DNA from: Marinobacter sp. ANT_B65
GTDB taxonomy: Bacteria > Pseudomonadota > Gammaproteobacteria > Pseudomonadales > Oleiphilaceae
Direction of reading: 5' to 3'
NCBI RefSeq assembly: GCF_002407605.1
Contig: NZ_NXGV01000001.1
Span: forward strand, 509,226 to 573,225
DNA length: 64,000 nt
In this document: one piece after another, positions 25,207 to 34,309 of the stretch
Layout of the letters: every line of letters starts with the position of its first letter
Numbering within the stretch: position 1 is the stretch's first letter
Made by a program: the position numbers and the translations under genes
The notes under the pieces: model-generated
Seen by the model: the letters and a program-made list of their open reading frames with translations, nothing else
What the model was told of the DNA's origin: nothing
Database searches by the model: none

Positions 25207-26718
25207 TCACATCTGACCGGTTTCCTCAAACCGCTCATGCCAGCTTAATGCTTCGCTCAGCAGGTGCGGCGTATGCATGCCCCGGCCACTGGCACAGGCC
25301 CGTTCGAAGTAGCTGAGTAGTTTTGGTTTGAAATCCGGGTGGGCGCAGTTCTCGATGATTTTGAGGGCCCTCTGGCGCGGTGCCAGGCCTCGCAGGTCTG
25401 CCAGCCCCTGTTCGGTTACTACGATCTGCACATCGTGTTCGGTGTGGTCCACGTGAGAGGCCATGGGGACGATGGCGGAGATAGCTCCGTCTTTGGCGGT
25501 AGACGGAGTCATGAACACGGAGAGATAGCCATTGCGGGCAAAGTCGCCGGAGCCGCCGATGCCGTTCATGATCCGGCTACCCATGACGTGGGTGGAATTC
25601 ACGTTGCCGTAGATGTCCGCTTCGATCATGCCGTTCATGGCAATGACGCCTAACCGGCGAATGATTTCTGGGTGGTTGCTGATTTCCTGGGTGCGCAGAA
25701 TGATGCGGTCGCGGTAGAAATCGATGTTTTCTGTCAGCTCTTCAATGGCTTCAGGGCTAAGGGAGAAGGCGGTGGCAGAGGCCATTTTCAGCTTTCCGGA
25801 TTTGAGCATGGCAAGCATGCCATCCTGCAGTACCTCGGTGTAGGAAGTCAGGTTTTCGAATGGTCCCTCGTTGAGGCCGGCAAGTACCGCATTGGCGATG
25901 TTACCGACACCGGACTGCAGGGGTAGCAGGTTCTTCGGCAGCCGGTTGTTTGCCACTTCCATTTCGAAGAAGCTGAGCAGGTGTTGGGCAATGCGTTGGG
26001 AATTTTCGTCCGGGGCGCTGAAGCGGGAGTTGCGGTCGGGGGAGTTGGTTTCCACCACTGCGATGATTTTTTCCAGCGGGCACAGCAGGTATTTCTCGCC
26101 AATCCGGTCGTCTGGAGCTGTCATATGGATTGGTTTGCGACGCGGCGGCAGGGCGGTACTGTAGTAAATGTCGTGCATGCCTTCCAGGCCTGAACTCTGG
26201 CCATGATTCACTTCCAGGATGACTTTGTCGGCCTGGTCAATCCAGGTTTTGTTGTTGCCGATGGAAGAAGATGGAATCAGTCTGCCATCCTCGGTTATGC
26301 CTGCCACTTCGATCACAGCTATGTCCAGCTTACCGAAAAATCCGGACCAGGCATGCTGGGCAACATGGGAAAGGTGGATGTCGATGTATTCCATCCGCCC
26401 TTCGTTGATTTTCTGCCGGCAGACAGGGTCACTCTGATAGGGCAGTCGCATTTCAATGCCATCTACTTCGGCCAGGGCTCCGTCCAGTTCCGGTGCGGTG
26501 GAGGCGCCAGTCCAGACGCTGATCCGATAGTTGTCGCCCCGGGCGCGGTGTTCCCGAATATGCCCGGCCAAAGCTTGCGGAACGGCCTTTGGATAGCCCG
26601 CGCCGGTGAATCCGCTCATGCCGACGTTAACGCCGGACGGGATAAGGGCGGCAGCTTCCTTGGCGCTCATGATTCGGTCATGCAGTTGGGGGCAGGGGAT
26701 TCGGGGGGCTGTAATCAC
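25207..26718 (-). CDS. Acetyl-CoA hydrolase / succinyl-CoA:acetate CoA-transferase family, 503 aa
   Basis: The chain follows the Ach1/SCACT class I CoA-transferase family: SGVNVGMSGFTGAGYPKAVP near the N-terminus, HLSHVAQHAWSGFFGKLDIAVIEV, QSGVGNIANAVLAGL, and the catalytic Glu region with DFARNGYLSVFMTPSTAKDGAISAIVPM. It moves CoA between acetate and an acyl-CoA, buffering acetyl-CoA metabolism. I choose GTG at 26718, since GGAG lies five bases before it and homologues start close to the PRIPCPQLHDRI segment; an ATG at 26793 would add an odd leader. Upstream lies the divergent Fur-box region of the iron operon. Confidence 0.9.
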   Translation of the reverse strand: MITAPRIPCPQLHDRIMSAKEAAALIPSGVNVGMSGFTGAGYPKAVPQALAGHIREHRARGDNYRISVWTGASTAPELDGALAEVDGIEMRLPYQSDPVCRQKINEGRMEYIDIHLSHVAQHAWSGFFGKLDIAVIEVAGITEDGRLIPSSSIGNNKTWIDQADKVILEVNHGQSSGLEGMHDIYYSTALPPRRKPIHMTAPDDRIGEKYLLCPLEKIIAVVETNSPDRNSRFSAPDENSQRIAQHLLSFFEMEVANNRLPKNLLPLQSGVGNIANAVLAGLNEGPFENLTSYTEVLQDGMLAMLKSGKLKMASATAFSLSPEAIEELTENIDFYRDRIILRTQEISNHPEIIRRLGVIAMNGMIEADIYGNVNSTHVMGSRIMNGIGGSGDFARNGYLSVFMTPSTAKDGAISAIVPMASHVDHTEHDVQIVVTEQGLADLRGLAPRQRALKIIENCAHPDFKPKLLSYFERACASGRGMHTPHLLSEALSWHERFEETGQM

Positions 26719-26915
26719 GATGGCTCCGGTTTTCTGTATGCGGGGAGTAGTTTTAAAAAAGCTAGAAATAATACCATGAGAACTAGGTATCAATACCTAA
26801 AACTTATAGCTACTAACACTGGTTGCAGCTTATTGAAAGTCGGAATGCTGGTTTAATGAAATCGCTTGAAAAGGTCTCTGAGTTGTATGGGGTTCATAAA
26901 AAACCGAAACAAAGA

Positions 26916-26934
26916 CAAATGATAATAATTTGTA
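26916..26934. promoter_or_regulatory. Fur box upstream of the FecI-type sigma factor
   Basis: The run CAAATGATAATAATTTGTA has the AATGATAAT-type hexamers of the Fur consensus and is nearly palindromic. It lies about 60 nt before the sigma factor start codon, as expected for an iron-repressed promoter. Confidence 0.75.
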
Positions 26935-26993
26935 TTAGCGTTTGTTCCGACATAGAATCTGTCGCGCTTGCCGATTGATTTTGTGAGGGACGA

Positions 26994-27518
26994 ATGCCCG
27001 TTTCAGCTGATACCAGGCCGTTGGCCAGGATGTACGATGCACATCATGGATGGCTGCGAAGCTGGTTGCAGCGCAAGACAGGTTGTAGCTGGCAGGCGGC
27101 GGACCTCGCGCAGGATACTTTTCTGCGTATTCTCGCGTCTCCCCAAAACACTGCCCGGATTTCCGAAGTCCGCGAGCCTCGCAGTTTCCTGACGACCATT
27201 GCCCGGCGGGTGTGGGTGGACTTCGTGCGCCGGGACGCCCTGGAGAAAGCCTGGCTCGAAGCACTGCAGCAGCAATCTGAGCCGGTAGTGATATCGGCTG
27301 AGGAGCAGGCCCTGATTCTGGAGACTCTTCTGCAGATTGACGCAATGCTCGATGGGCTTGGAGAGAACGTGAGCCAGGCTTTTCTGCTCAGCCAGCTTGA
27401 AGGTTTGCGTTACGCGGAGATCGCCCGGCGACTGGGCGTATCTGTCAGTTCGGTGAAAAAATACATGGCCAAGGCCACTGAGCACTGCCTGCTGCTGATG
27501 TGTGAGGATGGTGAGTGA
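26994..27518 (+). CDS. fecI: FecI-type ECF sigma factor
   Basis: ECF sigma layout of 174 residues: a short region 2 with ARMYDAHHGWLRSWLQRK and AADLAQDTFLRILA, an FLTTIARRVWVDFVRR 2.4-like segment, and region 4 with FLLSQLEGLRYAEIARRLGVSVSSVKKYMAKA. The FecI group directs transcription of siderophore receptors after a signal from FecR. GAGGGACG precedes the ATG at 26994. A Fur box lies upstream. FecR follows after 30 nt and the receptor after that. Confidence 0.92.
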   Translation: MPVSADTRPLARMYDAHHGWLRSWLQRKTGCSWQAADLAQDTFLRILASPQNTARISEVREPRSFLTTIARRVWVDFVRRDALEKAWLEALQQQSEPVVISAEEQALILETLLQIDAMLDGLGENVSQAFLLSQLEGLRYAEIARRLGVSVSSVKKYMAKATEHCLLLMCEDGE

Positions 27519-27548
27519 AGGATATCCGGCCCTCTCTGGATTTAGCCC

Positions 27549-28577
27549 ATGGATAACCTGCGCCAACCCCGTGTGGAAGTCTTGAGGTCGGCCGCGAGTT
27601 GGTATGCCCTGCTATGTTCTGAGGACGTGACTGAGCGCCAGAGGCAGGACCATAGCCTATGGCTGGATGCGAATCCTGCTCACCAGCAAGCGTGGCAACA
27701 GGTAGAGAAATTACGTGAACAGTTGCAGTCGGTACCCGGCACACCCGCATTCGAGGCGCTTCGTATCAAACAGTTGCAGGGGCAGAGTCGGCGGACAGTA
27801 CTGCGAGGCCTTGCCTTGTTTGTTGGTGGCACTGCTGTGGGTGGCCTGGCCTGGCGCCAGGCACCATCCGGGAACTGGGTGGACAGTTGGACGGCCGGCC
27901 ACCGAACGGGAAGGGGCGAACGTCGGGAGCTCACTTTGTCAGGCGGTACCCGACTGGTTCTGAACACAGCGACAGCTCTGGACCTGGTGGAAACCCCAGG
28001 TTCTCTCCTGATCCGTCTCTATGAAGGTGAGATTTTTATTCGCACGGGAAAGCGAACCGATGGCAGCGTGACCTCCCGGGAACTGCAGATCCATACCGCT
28101 CAGGGAATAGTTCTGCCCTTGGGAACAGCCTTTACAGTTCGTCAGCTGGACACGGACACTCAGGTGTCTGTCATTGAGGATAGTGTCGAACTGATACCTG
28201 TTCAGGGGAATGGCAAAATCCGGCAACTGGAAGCGGGTCAGCAGGCTCGAATGAGCGCGAAAGAAGTTACCGTGTCTCCTTCCACAGTTCAGGCTCATAG
28301 CTGGACCGAGGGCATGTTGGTGGCGGTGGACTGGCCCCTTGAGCGCCTGGTAGAAGAACTTGGCCGGTATCGTAGTGGCATCCTGCGTTGTGATACCGCC
28401 ATCGCGGGATTGCGGGTTTCAGGCACCTTCCCGGTCGATGATACCGAACGAGCCCTGCAGGCCATTGCCAACGGCCTGCCCGTGCGTATTCAACGTGTCA
28501 CCGATTTCTGGGTGACCATCAAGCCGCTGGCTCACGCTGAAATGAAAAAAATTCAGAAACCATTGTCCTTTTTCTGA
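27549..28577 (+). CDS. fecR: FecR-type anti-sigma / sigma regulator
   Basis: The N-terminal cytoplasmic sigma-binding domain (AASWYALLCSEDVTERQRQD, FxxWLDANPAHQQAWQQVEKL) is followed by one membrane segment, RRTVLRGLALFVGGTAVGGLAW. The double-Arg start (SRRTVL) fits Tat-dependent insertion known for FecR. The periplasmic FecR domain carries GERRELTLSGGTRLVLNTATALDL and a C-terminal secretin/TonB short-N-like end (YRSGILRCDTAIAGLRVSGTFPVDDTERALQAIA). It receives the receptor signal and releases or activates FecI. The 3' end contains the predicted FecI promoter of the receptor gene. Confidence 0.92.
   Translation: MDNLRQPRVEVLRSAASWYALLCSEDVTERQRQDHSLWLDANPAHQQAWQQVEKLREQLQSVPGTPAFEALRIKQLQGQSRRTVLRGLALFVGGTAVGGLAWRQAPSGNWVDSWTAGHRTGRGERRELTLSGGTRLVLNTATALDLVETPGSLLIRLYEGEIFIRTGKRTDGSVTSRELQIHTAQGIVLPLGTAFTVRQLDTDTQVSVIEDSVELIPVQGNGKIRQLEAGQQARMSAKEVTVSPSTVQAHSWTEGMLVAVDWPLERLVEELGRYRSGILRCDTAIAGLRVSGTFPVDDTERALQAIANGLPVRIQRVTDFWVTIKPLAHAEMKKIQKPLSFF
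28538..28569 (+). promoter_or_regulatory. Predicted FecI-type promoter of the TonB receptor
   Basis: Within the last codons of fecR, an A-rich GAAAT/GAAAAA segment (28539-28549) is followed by TTGTCCTTTTT (28563-28573). That string matches the -10 part of the E. coli fecA promoter as I remember it. The spacing depends on which GAAA run is used (14 to 20 nt). Confidence 0.5.
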
Positions 28578-28624
28578 TCTCGCTCGACCTAGAGATAAAC
28601 CCGAATACCTGGTAACGAGCGAGA
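28578..28624 (+). other. Inverted repeat between fecR and the receptor, covering its ribosome site
   Basis: Nine-nt perfect arms (28578-28586 and 28616-28624) enclose a 29-nt loop. The right arm includes the purine-rich GAGCGAGA just before the receptor ATG at 28630, so folding would hide the ribosome site. Confidence 0.55.
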
Positions 28625-28629
28625 AAATT

Positions 28630-31044
28630 ATGACACCCTCCGTAACTCCCCATCAAGAAAAGACCACCAGCACTGCCGGTCACCCCGTAACCCTTAAGGA
28701 AACCAGTCGTGCATGGGGGCACCTGGCCTTGAGTTGTATGCTTTTGGGACCAGTGGCTTTAGCGTCGTCCCAATTGGTTCAGGCAGCCGACGGCGCCGAA
28801 CAAAGCGTTGCAGGTAGTATCTACTACAGCATTGCTCCCGGCCCATTGGGTGGTGTTCTGAGTCAGTTTGCCAGTCGCTCCGGGGTTGTTTTGTCATTTC
28901 CTTCCAGCTTCACAGAAGGTCTGCATAGTGAAGGGCTGGAAGGATATTACAGTGTGGAGCAGGGCTTCATTCGCTTGTTGTCCGGAAGTGGCTTGTATGT
29001 TAGCAGGCACGGCCCCTCTGACTATGTTCTGCAAGGTATTACCGAAAAGGATGTTCGGGTACTGGATGCCCTTGAAGTGTCAGATCAGCGCGTAAGCGGG
29101 GCTGGTTATCGAGCCAACAGCTCCTCTGCCGGAACGAAAACCGACACACCACTCGTGGAAACAGCCCAGAGCATAAGTGTGATCACCGGAGAACAGATCC
29201 GGGATCGCCAGCCATTGATGGTCGAACAGGCAGTGGCCTATACGGCGGGGGTCAAGATTGAGGGTGCAGGGTTGGACCCGCGTTTTGACAACATTTCAAT
29301 GCGGGGGTTTCCTCTTGTCTATAACGGCGACTTCCTCGATGGCTTGCGCCAGCCTAATACCGGCTGGTTATCCTACTTCTCCACAGTTCCTTATAATCTG
29401 GAGCGTATTGATGTGGGCAAAGGCCCGGATTCGGTGCTCTACGGTCAGTTGTCGCCGGGCGGGCTGGTGAACCGGGTGAGCAAGCGCCCTGATAAGGGTG
29501 CGCGCCAGGAGGTTCAGCTCCAGGCTGGCAGCAATGACCATATACAGGGCCAGTTTGATGTTGGTGGGGAATTGCATAGTGACGTTCAGTACCGGTTGGT
29601 GGGTGTTATACGCGATGCACAAACGGATATAGAACAGATTGATAACGACGTTACGGCTCTGGCACCAACACTTAGTTGGCAGATTGGAGATAACACAGAT
29701 ATTACGTTCATCAGCCAATATTTGAAGCGCCGTACCTCCGGGTCGCCTCGTCCCTATCAGGATGGTGACACCCTGACCCGTTTCTGGGCAGGTGATGAAA
29801 ACTTCGACAAACTGGATCAGGATCAGTGGACGCTGGGCTATGAGCTGAATCATGAGTTCAGCGATGGGCTGAAGCTTGAGCAGAATGTGCGCTATGGCGA
29901 CGTGGACACAACCAATCAGTATCTGTCTGCAGGTACTTTGACAGGCTCCGTACTGAGCCGCAGCGGTGTGGGCGTCTATGAGAAGATGGATTCACTCAGT
30001 ACGGATACCCGGTTGGTGGCCAACTTTGGCCATGGCGTGGTGGAGCACCAGATGCTGTTCGGTGCAGATTACGCCCGATTCGAGCATGACGTAATCTACG
30101 CTGGTGGCAGCGCTCCCTCCATTGATATGAATAACCCGGATTACAGTCAGCCGGTCCCCCGGCCCGCTAATGTTTGGGTAGACAATCATGGCGAAACCTC
30201 GCGTGCGGGCGTTTACCTGCAGGATCAGGCCAGTATTGATGACTGGCGCCTGACAGCCGGTATCCGTCGGGACTGGGCCAGGGATGAAACCCAAGACAAC
30301 CTCGCTGACACCACCAGTAAGCGCAGGGATGAGCACACCACGTGGCGCTTCGGCGCTCTCTATATGCTGGACAGTAATCTGTCCTCCTACTTCAGCTATG
30401 CCCAGTCATTCGTTCCGGAAACCGGAGCTGATGTGAACGGTAATGATTTCGACCCCACCGAAGGGGAGCAGTTCGAGGTAGGGCTGAAATACCAGCCGGA
30501 AGGCACCGGAGCAATGCTCACCGCTGCTCTCTATCAGATCACCGAGTCCAATCGTAAGACCCGAGACCCGGACAACCTCCTGTTCCAGGTGCAGACAGGG
30601 GAAGTCCGTACCCGCGGGCTGGAGCTAGAAGCCACTGGCGATGTTACCGATAACCTGCGGATGACTGCTGGATATAACTACAACCGCGCTGAACTCACCA
30701 GAGACAACGACGGCAATCAGGGTAATGACCTCGGGTTGGCCCCCCGGCACCTGGCATCCGTGTGGCTGGACTATAGGGTTCCGGCCATTGAACGACTGCG
30801 GTTTTCGGGTGGTGTGCGCTATGTGGGAAGTGAGTACATAGATAACGCCAACAGTGACAAGAACGATGCATACAATCTTCTGGATCTGGCGGGCCACTAT
30901 GACTTTGGCGGGTCTCTCAACGGAGTCCGGGTCAGCGTCAATGCCAATAACGTACTGAATGAAGAGCATATCTCTTGTCAGGGTGTTTATTGCTATCGGG
31001 GCGCTGGCCGTAGCCTGATCGGCAGTGTTTCTTACAGTTGGTAA
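28630..31044 (+). CDS. TonB-dependent siderophore receptor with N-terminal signalling domain, 804 aa
   Basis: A long signal region (to about residue 54, VQAADGA) is followed by a secretin/TonB short N-terminal domain (PLGGVLSQFASRSGVVLSF to SDYVLQG, about residues 70-135). This domain marks receptors that signal to FecR. A TonB-box-like ALEVSDQR and the plug domain follow (VETAQSISVITGEQIRDRQ, RGFPLVYNGDFLDGL, ERIDVGKGPDSVLYGQLSPGG). The beta-barrel ends in SVSYSW with the C-terminal aromatic residue. Outer membrane. It is controlled by the upstream FecI/FecR pair. The next gene encodes a periplasmic esterase, which suggests a lactone-type siderophore. Confidence 0.93.
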   Translation: MTPSVTPHQEKTTSTAGHPVTLKETSRAWGHLALSCMLLGPVALASSQLVQAADGAEQSVAGSIYYSIAPGPLGGVLSQFASRSGVVLSFPSSFTEGLHSEGLEGYYSVEQGFIRLLSGSGLYVSRHGPSDYVLQGITEKDVRVLDALEVSDQRVSGAGYRANSSSAGTKTDTPLVETAQSISVITGEQIRDRQPLMVEQAVAYTAGVKIEGAGLDPRFDNISMRGFPLVYNGDFLDGLRQPNTGWLSYFSTVPYNLERIDVGKGPDSVLYGQLSPGGLVNRVSKRPDKGARQEVQLQAGSNDHIQGQFDVGGELHSDVQYRLVGVIRDAQTDIEQIDNDVTALAPTLSWQIGDNTDITFISQYLKRRTSGSPRPYQDGDTLTRFWAGDENFDKLDQDQWTLGYELNHEFSDGLKLEQNVRYGDVDTTNQYLSAGTLTGSVLSRSGVGVYEKMDSLSTDTRLVANFGHGVVEHQMLFGADYARFEHDVIYAGGSAPSIDMNNPDYSQPVPRPANVWVDNHGETSRAGVYLQDQASIDDWRLTAGIRRDWARDETQDNLADTTSKRRDEHTTWRFGALYMLDSNLSSYFSYAQSFVPETGADVNGNDFDPTEGEQFEVGLKYQPEGTGAMLTAALYQITESNRKTRDPDNLLFQVQTGEVRTRGLELEATGDVTDNLRMTAGYNYNRAELTRDNDGNQGNDLGLAPRHLASVWLDYRVPAIERLRFSGGVRYVGSEYIDNANSDKNDAYNLLDLAGHYDFGGSLNGVRVSVNANNVLNEEHISCQGVYCYRGAGRSLIGSVSYSW

Positions 31045-31074
31045 CCCCCCGGAAAGAATCAAGGAGAGAATTTG

Positions 31075-31947
31075 ATGACCAAGCCTATGAGTATTTTGAA
31101 CATCCTATTATTAATGGCACTGGTGTCCTGGGCTGCCAATACTCAGGCCAGAGACCAACCGTCAGGTGAGGAAACGAAAGTAACTCTGGACCAGACTCTC
31201 GAATGGCGGATGCAAAACGGGCAGGGCCATAGCTATAGAATCCTGGTGAGCAAGCCGGAGGGTGAGTTGCCCTATACCGGGGGGTATCCGGTAATTTATG
31301 TGCTTGACGCCAATGCCTATTTCGCCTCGCTGCACGAAGCCAAACGGGCGCAGAAACAATACCGACAGGCCATTATTGTCGGTATTGCCTACCTGGGGGA
31401 TGACCCTCACAATTTTCTGCGCCGGGCCTATGACTTCTCGCCGCCAGTGAGCGAAGAAGCGAACTCGCCACCTCAGGGCGGCCAGGACGTACTGTTGGAC
31501 TTTCTTGAGCAGCAGGTTATGCCCGCAGTGGCAGAAAGATTCCCGGTAAACGAAAGTCAGCAGAGCCTGTATGGCCACTCTTTTGGCGGGATGTTTGCCA
31601 TTTACACTTTGTTCACTCGGCCAGAACTCTTTAACCACGTGGTCGCCGCCAGCCCCAGCCTGTGGTGGAATGACCGCTATCTGCTTAAACATGAACGCGA
31701 GTTTCGCCAGCGGGTTGAAGTGGGAGGGGTGGATGTTACACACCGCAGCCTGTCTCTGATTGTGGCTGACGGTGACAGCCTGCAGAACCAACAGGACGCA
31801 GCACAGCTCTTTGAGCGCCTGTCGGGTTTGTCCGGTTATGGGCTGCGCAGCAGCTACCACATAGTGGACCACGAGGACCATATGTCAGTCCCGTTCAGCA
31901 TTGAAAACCGGGTTCTGGCGCAATTGGTTAAAACACGGAATGAATAA
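31075..31947 (+). CDS. Periplasmic alpha/beta-hydrolase, IroE/PfeE-like siderophore esterase
   Basis: A signal peptide (ILNILLLMALVSWAANTQA) precedes an esterase D-type alpha/beta-hydrolase. YPVIYVLDANAYF begins the core, the nucleophile motif GHSFGG is at about residue 167, and ASPSLWWND follows. The late HEDHMSVPF supplies the His. Similar enzymes (IroE, PfeE) hydrolyse the trilactone backbone of enterobactin-type siderophores in the periplasm to free iron. AAGGAGAG precedes the ATG at 31075. The gene follows the receptor by 30 nt, so it is in the same operon. Confidence 0.85.
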   Translation: MTKPMSILNILLLMALVSWAANTQARDQPSGEETKVTLDQTLEWRMQNGQGHSYRILVSKPEGELPYTGGYPVIYVLDANAYFASLHEAKRAQKQYRQAIIVGIAYLGDDPHNFLRRAYDFSPPVSEEANSPPQGGQDVLLDFLEQQVMPAVAERFPVNESQQSLYGHSFGGMFAIYTLFTRPELFNHVVAASPSLWWNDRYLLKHEREFRQRVEVGGVDVTHRSLSLIVADGDSLQNQQDAAQLFERLSGLSGYGLRSSYHIVDHEDHMSVPFSIENRVLAQLVKTRNE

Positions 31948-32025
31948 TCAAAGCTTGCCACATGAAGTACAGTTGAAAAGTGCAGGGGTTTTTACAGGAT
32001 TGTCTTACAAGGCTCCGCCCCGCAT

Positions 32026-32077
32026 CCGTGCAACCGCTTCATAAGGGAGCCATATATTGTTTATCTAATCTGTAAGT
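32026..32077. repeat. 52-nt element, copy A
   Basis: Matches 40530-40581 at 38 of 52 positions by my count, in the same orientation. The core CATAA(G/A)GGAGCCAT is conserved, as is an inverted TTAT-N7-(G/A)TAAGT unit with identical spacing. It lies between the esterase gene and the yeiH-like gene, at the left edge of the sulfur cluster. Confidence 0.6.
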
Positions 32078-32160
32078 TTTGCTTATATGCTTTCGGCATT
32101 GTAATTACTGCTCAGACAGAGAATTACGGGAAGTAGAAACGAAAACGATATCATTTTGCC

Positions 32161-33159
32161 TCAGACACTGTCGGCCACAATAAGTACGATAAGTGGCACG
32201 GTGAATAATAAAACTGAGAGAATCGCCAGCAGGAAAAGTGGTCGCCAGCTTTCCCCGAGCAAGCTGGAAAACTGGATCTTTGCCCCTAATCCGACCATCG
32301 CGGTTACCAGGCAAATTTGTGAAAATGCTTCAGCAATAAGCTTAATCTGAGACCCAATAAGGCCAAGTGCATTAAGAGCAACGACTGCAGCAAATGCATA
32401 GAGAAAGCCGGGTAGCCTATTGTCATGAGTGCTTTGATTTCTCATACAAAGGGCTATCAAAGCGATAACGGGAGCCAACGCAGCAACGCGAAGCATTTTC
32501 GTATAAATGGCAACGTCGCCGACAGCGTCTGAAACTGCATATCCAGCACCGGCTACCTGCGCTACATCGTGTATGGAAATGCCGATCAGTATTCCGGCAC
32601 TTTGAGCGTCTATATCCAATAACTCGACAAGAAACGGGTAGGCGACCATCGCAACGGCTCCAATTCCGGTTACGCTGGCTGCTATGTATGGAAGGACGCG
32701 GGATGTGCCGCCTCGGGCGCTCAAAACAGCTGCTACAGCCATCGCTGCGGATGCACCGCAGATTGCGACCGCAGCGCCACCAATTAACCAACACTCAGTA
32801 GGCAGCCGCAACCAGCGCCCGATCATCCATGCCATCAGGATTGTGAGTGGTACGGTCAGTGCCACAAGAAGCACGGGGCCCCAGCCAAGAGCCAATACCT
32901 GGTCCGGCTCCAGGCGCACCCCAAGCAACACTACGCCTAGTTTCAGGACGCTCTGCCGGCTGAATTCAACACCGCTATAGAAGGGATGTTCACGCGCGGG
33001 ACCGCCCACAACATATCCAAGGAAAAGGGCCAGAATAAGGGAAGGAACACCCCAGAAGGGGGAGGAAAAAACGGTAGCCAACCCGAGAGCCATACAGAGA
33101 CCAAATCCAGGAATTACTGATAGCTGTGAACTGAACGCTGCATGGAGTCGGGAACCCAC
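32161..33159 (-). CDS. yeiH: YeiH-family (UPF0324) putative sulfite/sulfate exporter
   Basis: A membrane protein of about ten helices, 332 residues, with UPF0324 landmarks: ALFLGYVVGG, GVEFSRQSVLKLGVVLLGVRL, GGAAVAICGASAAMA and ISIHDVAQVAGAGYAVS. The family is annotated as putative sulfate/sulfite exporters. Its gene is divergent from a YeiE-like LysR regulator, the same pairing as yeiH/yeiE in E. coli. Next to a flavin-monooxygenase operon that should release sulfite, export of sulfite is the most likely role. Transport has not been shown for this protein. Confidence 0.85.
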   Translation of the reverse strand: MGSRLHAAFSSQLSVIPGFGLCMALGLATVFSSPFWGVPSLILALFLGYVVGGPAREHPFYSGVEFSRQSVLKLGVVLLGVRLEPDQVLALGWGPVLLVALTVPLTILMAWMIGRWLRLPTECWLIGGAAVAICGASAAMAVAAVLSARGGTSRVLPYIAASVTGIGAVAMVAYPFLVELLDIDAQSAGILIGISIHDVAQVAGAGYAVSDAVGDVAIYTKMLRVAALAPVIALIALCMRNQSTHDNRLPGFLYAFAAVVALNALGLIGSQIKLIAEAFSQICLVTAMVGLGAKIQFSSLLGESWRPLFLLAILSVLLFTVPLIVLIVADSV

Positions 33160-33331
33160 GTGGTGATCCTTAAAAAGTGATTTGGAATCAGGGTGTAGCA
33201 GGTTTTATGCCACCTCCGGGCTGTGGTGGACCTTGTTGTCGCAGCTTGCCTGGCCAGCTTGCAGAAGGGGCGATTGCTGGCTCGCTTAATGCATGAGTCT
33301 TCCCGGTTTCATCAATGTACTGGAAGACTCT

Positions 33332-34234
33332 ATGCCCGTTACGCTTCGTCAGCTCGAGATATTTTCATCTGTGGTCAAGTGTGGAAGCTTCAGCGAAGCT
33401 GCGAAAGAACTCAAGCTTTCGCAGCCGGCCGTAAGTATGTCCGTTTCGCAACTCGAAAACATTCTGGGAGAGCGTGTATTTGACCGGGTGGATCGTAACC
33501 TGTTGCTCAATGATCGAGGCAGGGCAATACTGCCTCTTGCCGTGGAGCTTTGTTCCCGTGCGGATGAAATAGCGGCGGGTCCTAATACTAGCCCGGCGCA
33601 ATATGTTGGTTCGATTAAGGTGGGTGCGAGCTCAACGATCGGGAACTATCTGCTGCCGGTTATCTTGGGAGGGTTCACAAGACAATACTCCAGGGCCGGT
33701 GTATGCCTGAATTCAAGCAACACAGAACAGGCACTTCAGGATCTGTCTTCCTTTAAAATTGACATTGCCTTTATTGAAGGAATCAGCTTTTCGCCAGAGC
33801 TTCAGGCGCTACCTTGGCGACAAGATAAGTTGGTAATCGTTGCGCATCCGAATCATCCACTTGCAAAGCGCCCCCCGAGGAGCTTGCATGATCTGCTCGA
33901 CAAACCTGACTGGATACTGCGCGAAAGAGGGTCGGGTACCCGTACTATATTTGAGAATGCCTTGAGCGACCATTATCACAAGCTACAGGTTTATCTTGAA
34001 CTGGGGCACACGGAGGCTATCAAGTCCGCGGTGGCGAGTGGGATGGGGATAAGCTGCCTTTCAATCATAGCCGTAAAATCAATGCTTGATCACGGCGATC
34101 TGGTCGAAGTGAATGTGCCTTTTTTGGATTTAACGCGGAGGCTTTATATTGTCATTCATAAAGATAAATACCGCAGCCGGCTCATGAACGCATTTTTGCG
34201 TTACTGTGAAGATTGGGATAGCCAGATAATATAG
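33332..34234 (+). CDS. yeiE: YeiE-like LysR transcription regulator
   Basis: An N-terminal winged helix (VTLRQLEIFSSVVKCGSFSEAAKELKLSQPAVSMSVSQLE) precedes an effector domain whose motifs are those of YeiE: SSTIGNYLLPVIL, FKIDIAFIEG, WILRERGSGTRTIFE and ELGHTEAIKSAVASGMGISCLS. YeiE responds to sulfite and controls sulfur genes in enterobacteria. Here it is divergent from yeiH and convergent with the monooxygenase operon. I place the start at the ATG at 33332 (MPVTLRQLE); the frame is open from 33293. It probably binds the intergenic region to control yeiH. Confidence 0.85.
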   Translation: MPVTLRQLEIFSSVVKCGSFSEAAKELKLSQPAVSMSVSQLENILGERVFDRVDRNLLLNDRGRAILPLAVELCSRADEIAAGPNTSPAQYVGSIKVGASSTIGNYLLPVILGGFTRQYSRAGVCLNSSNTEQALQDLSSFKIDIAFIEGISFSPELQALPWRQDKLVIVAHPNHPLAKRPPRSLHDLLDKPDWILRERGSGTRTIFENALSDHYHKLQVYLELGHTEAIKSAVASGMGISCLSIIAVKSMLDHGDLVEVNVPFLDLTRRLYIVIHKDKYRSRLMNAFLRYCEDWDSQII

Positions 34235-34309
34235 ATGCATTGACGACGTTGATTTTCATATCCAGCCCTTTACGTTGCCTCATCAGGGCTGGCCTACACT
34301 GACGTGAAA

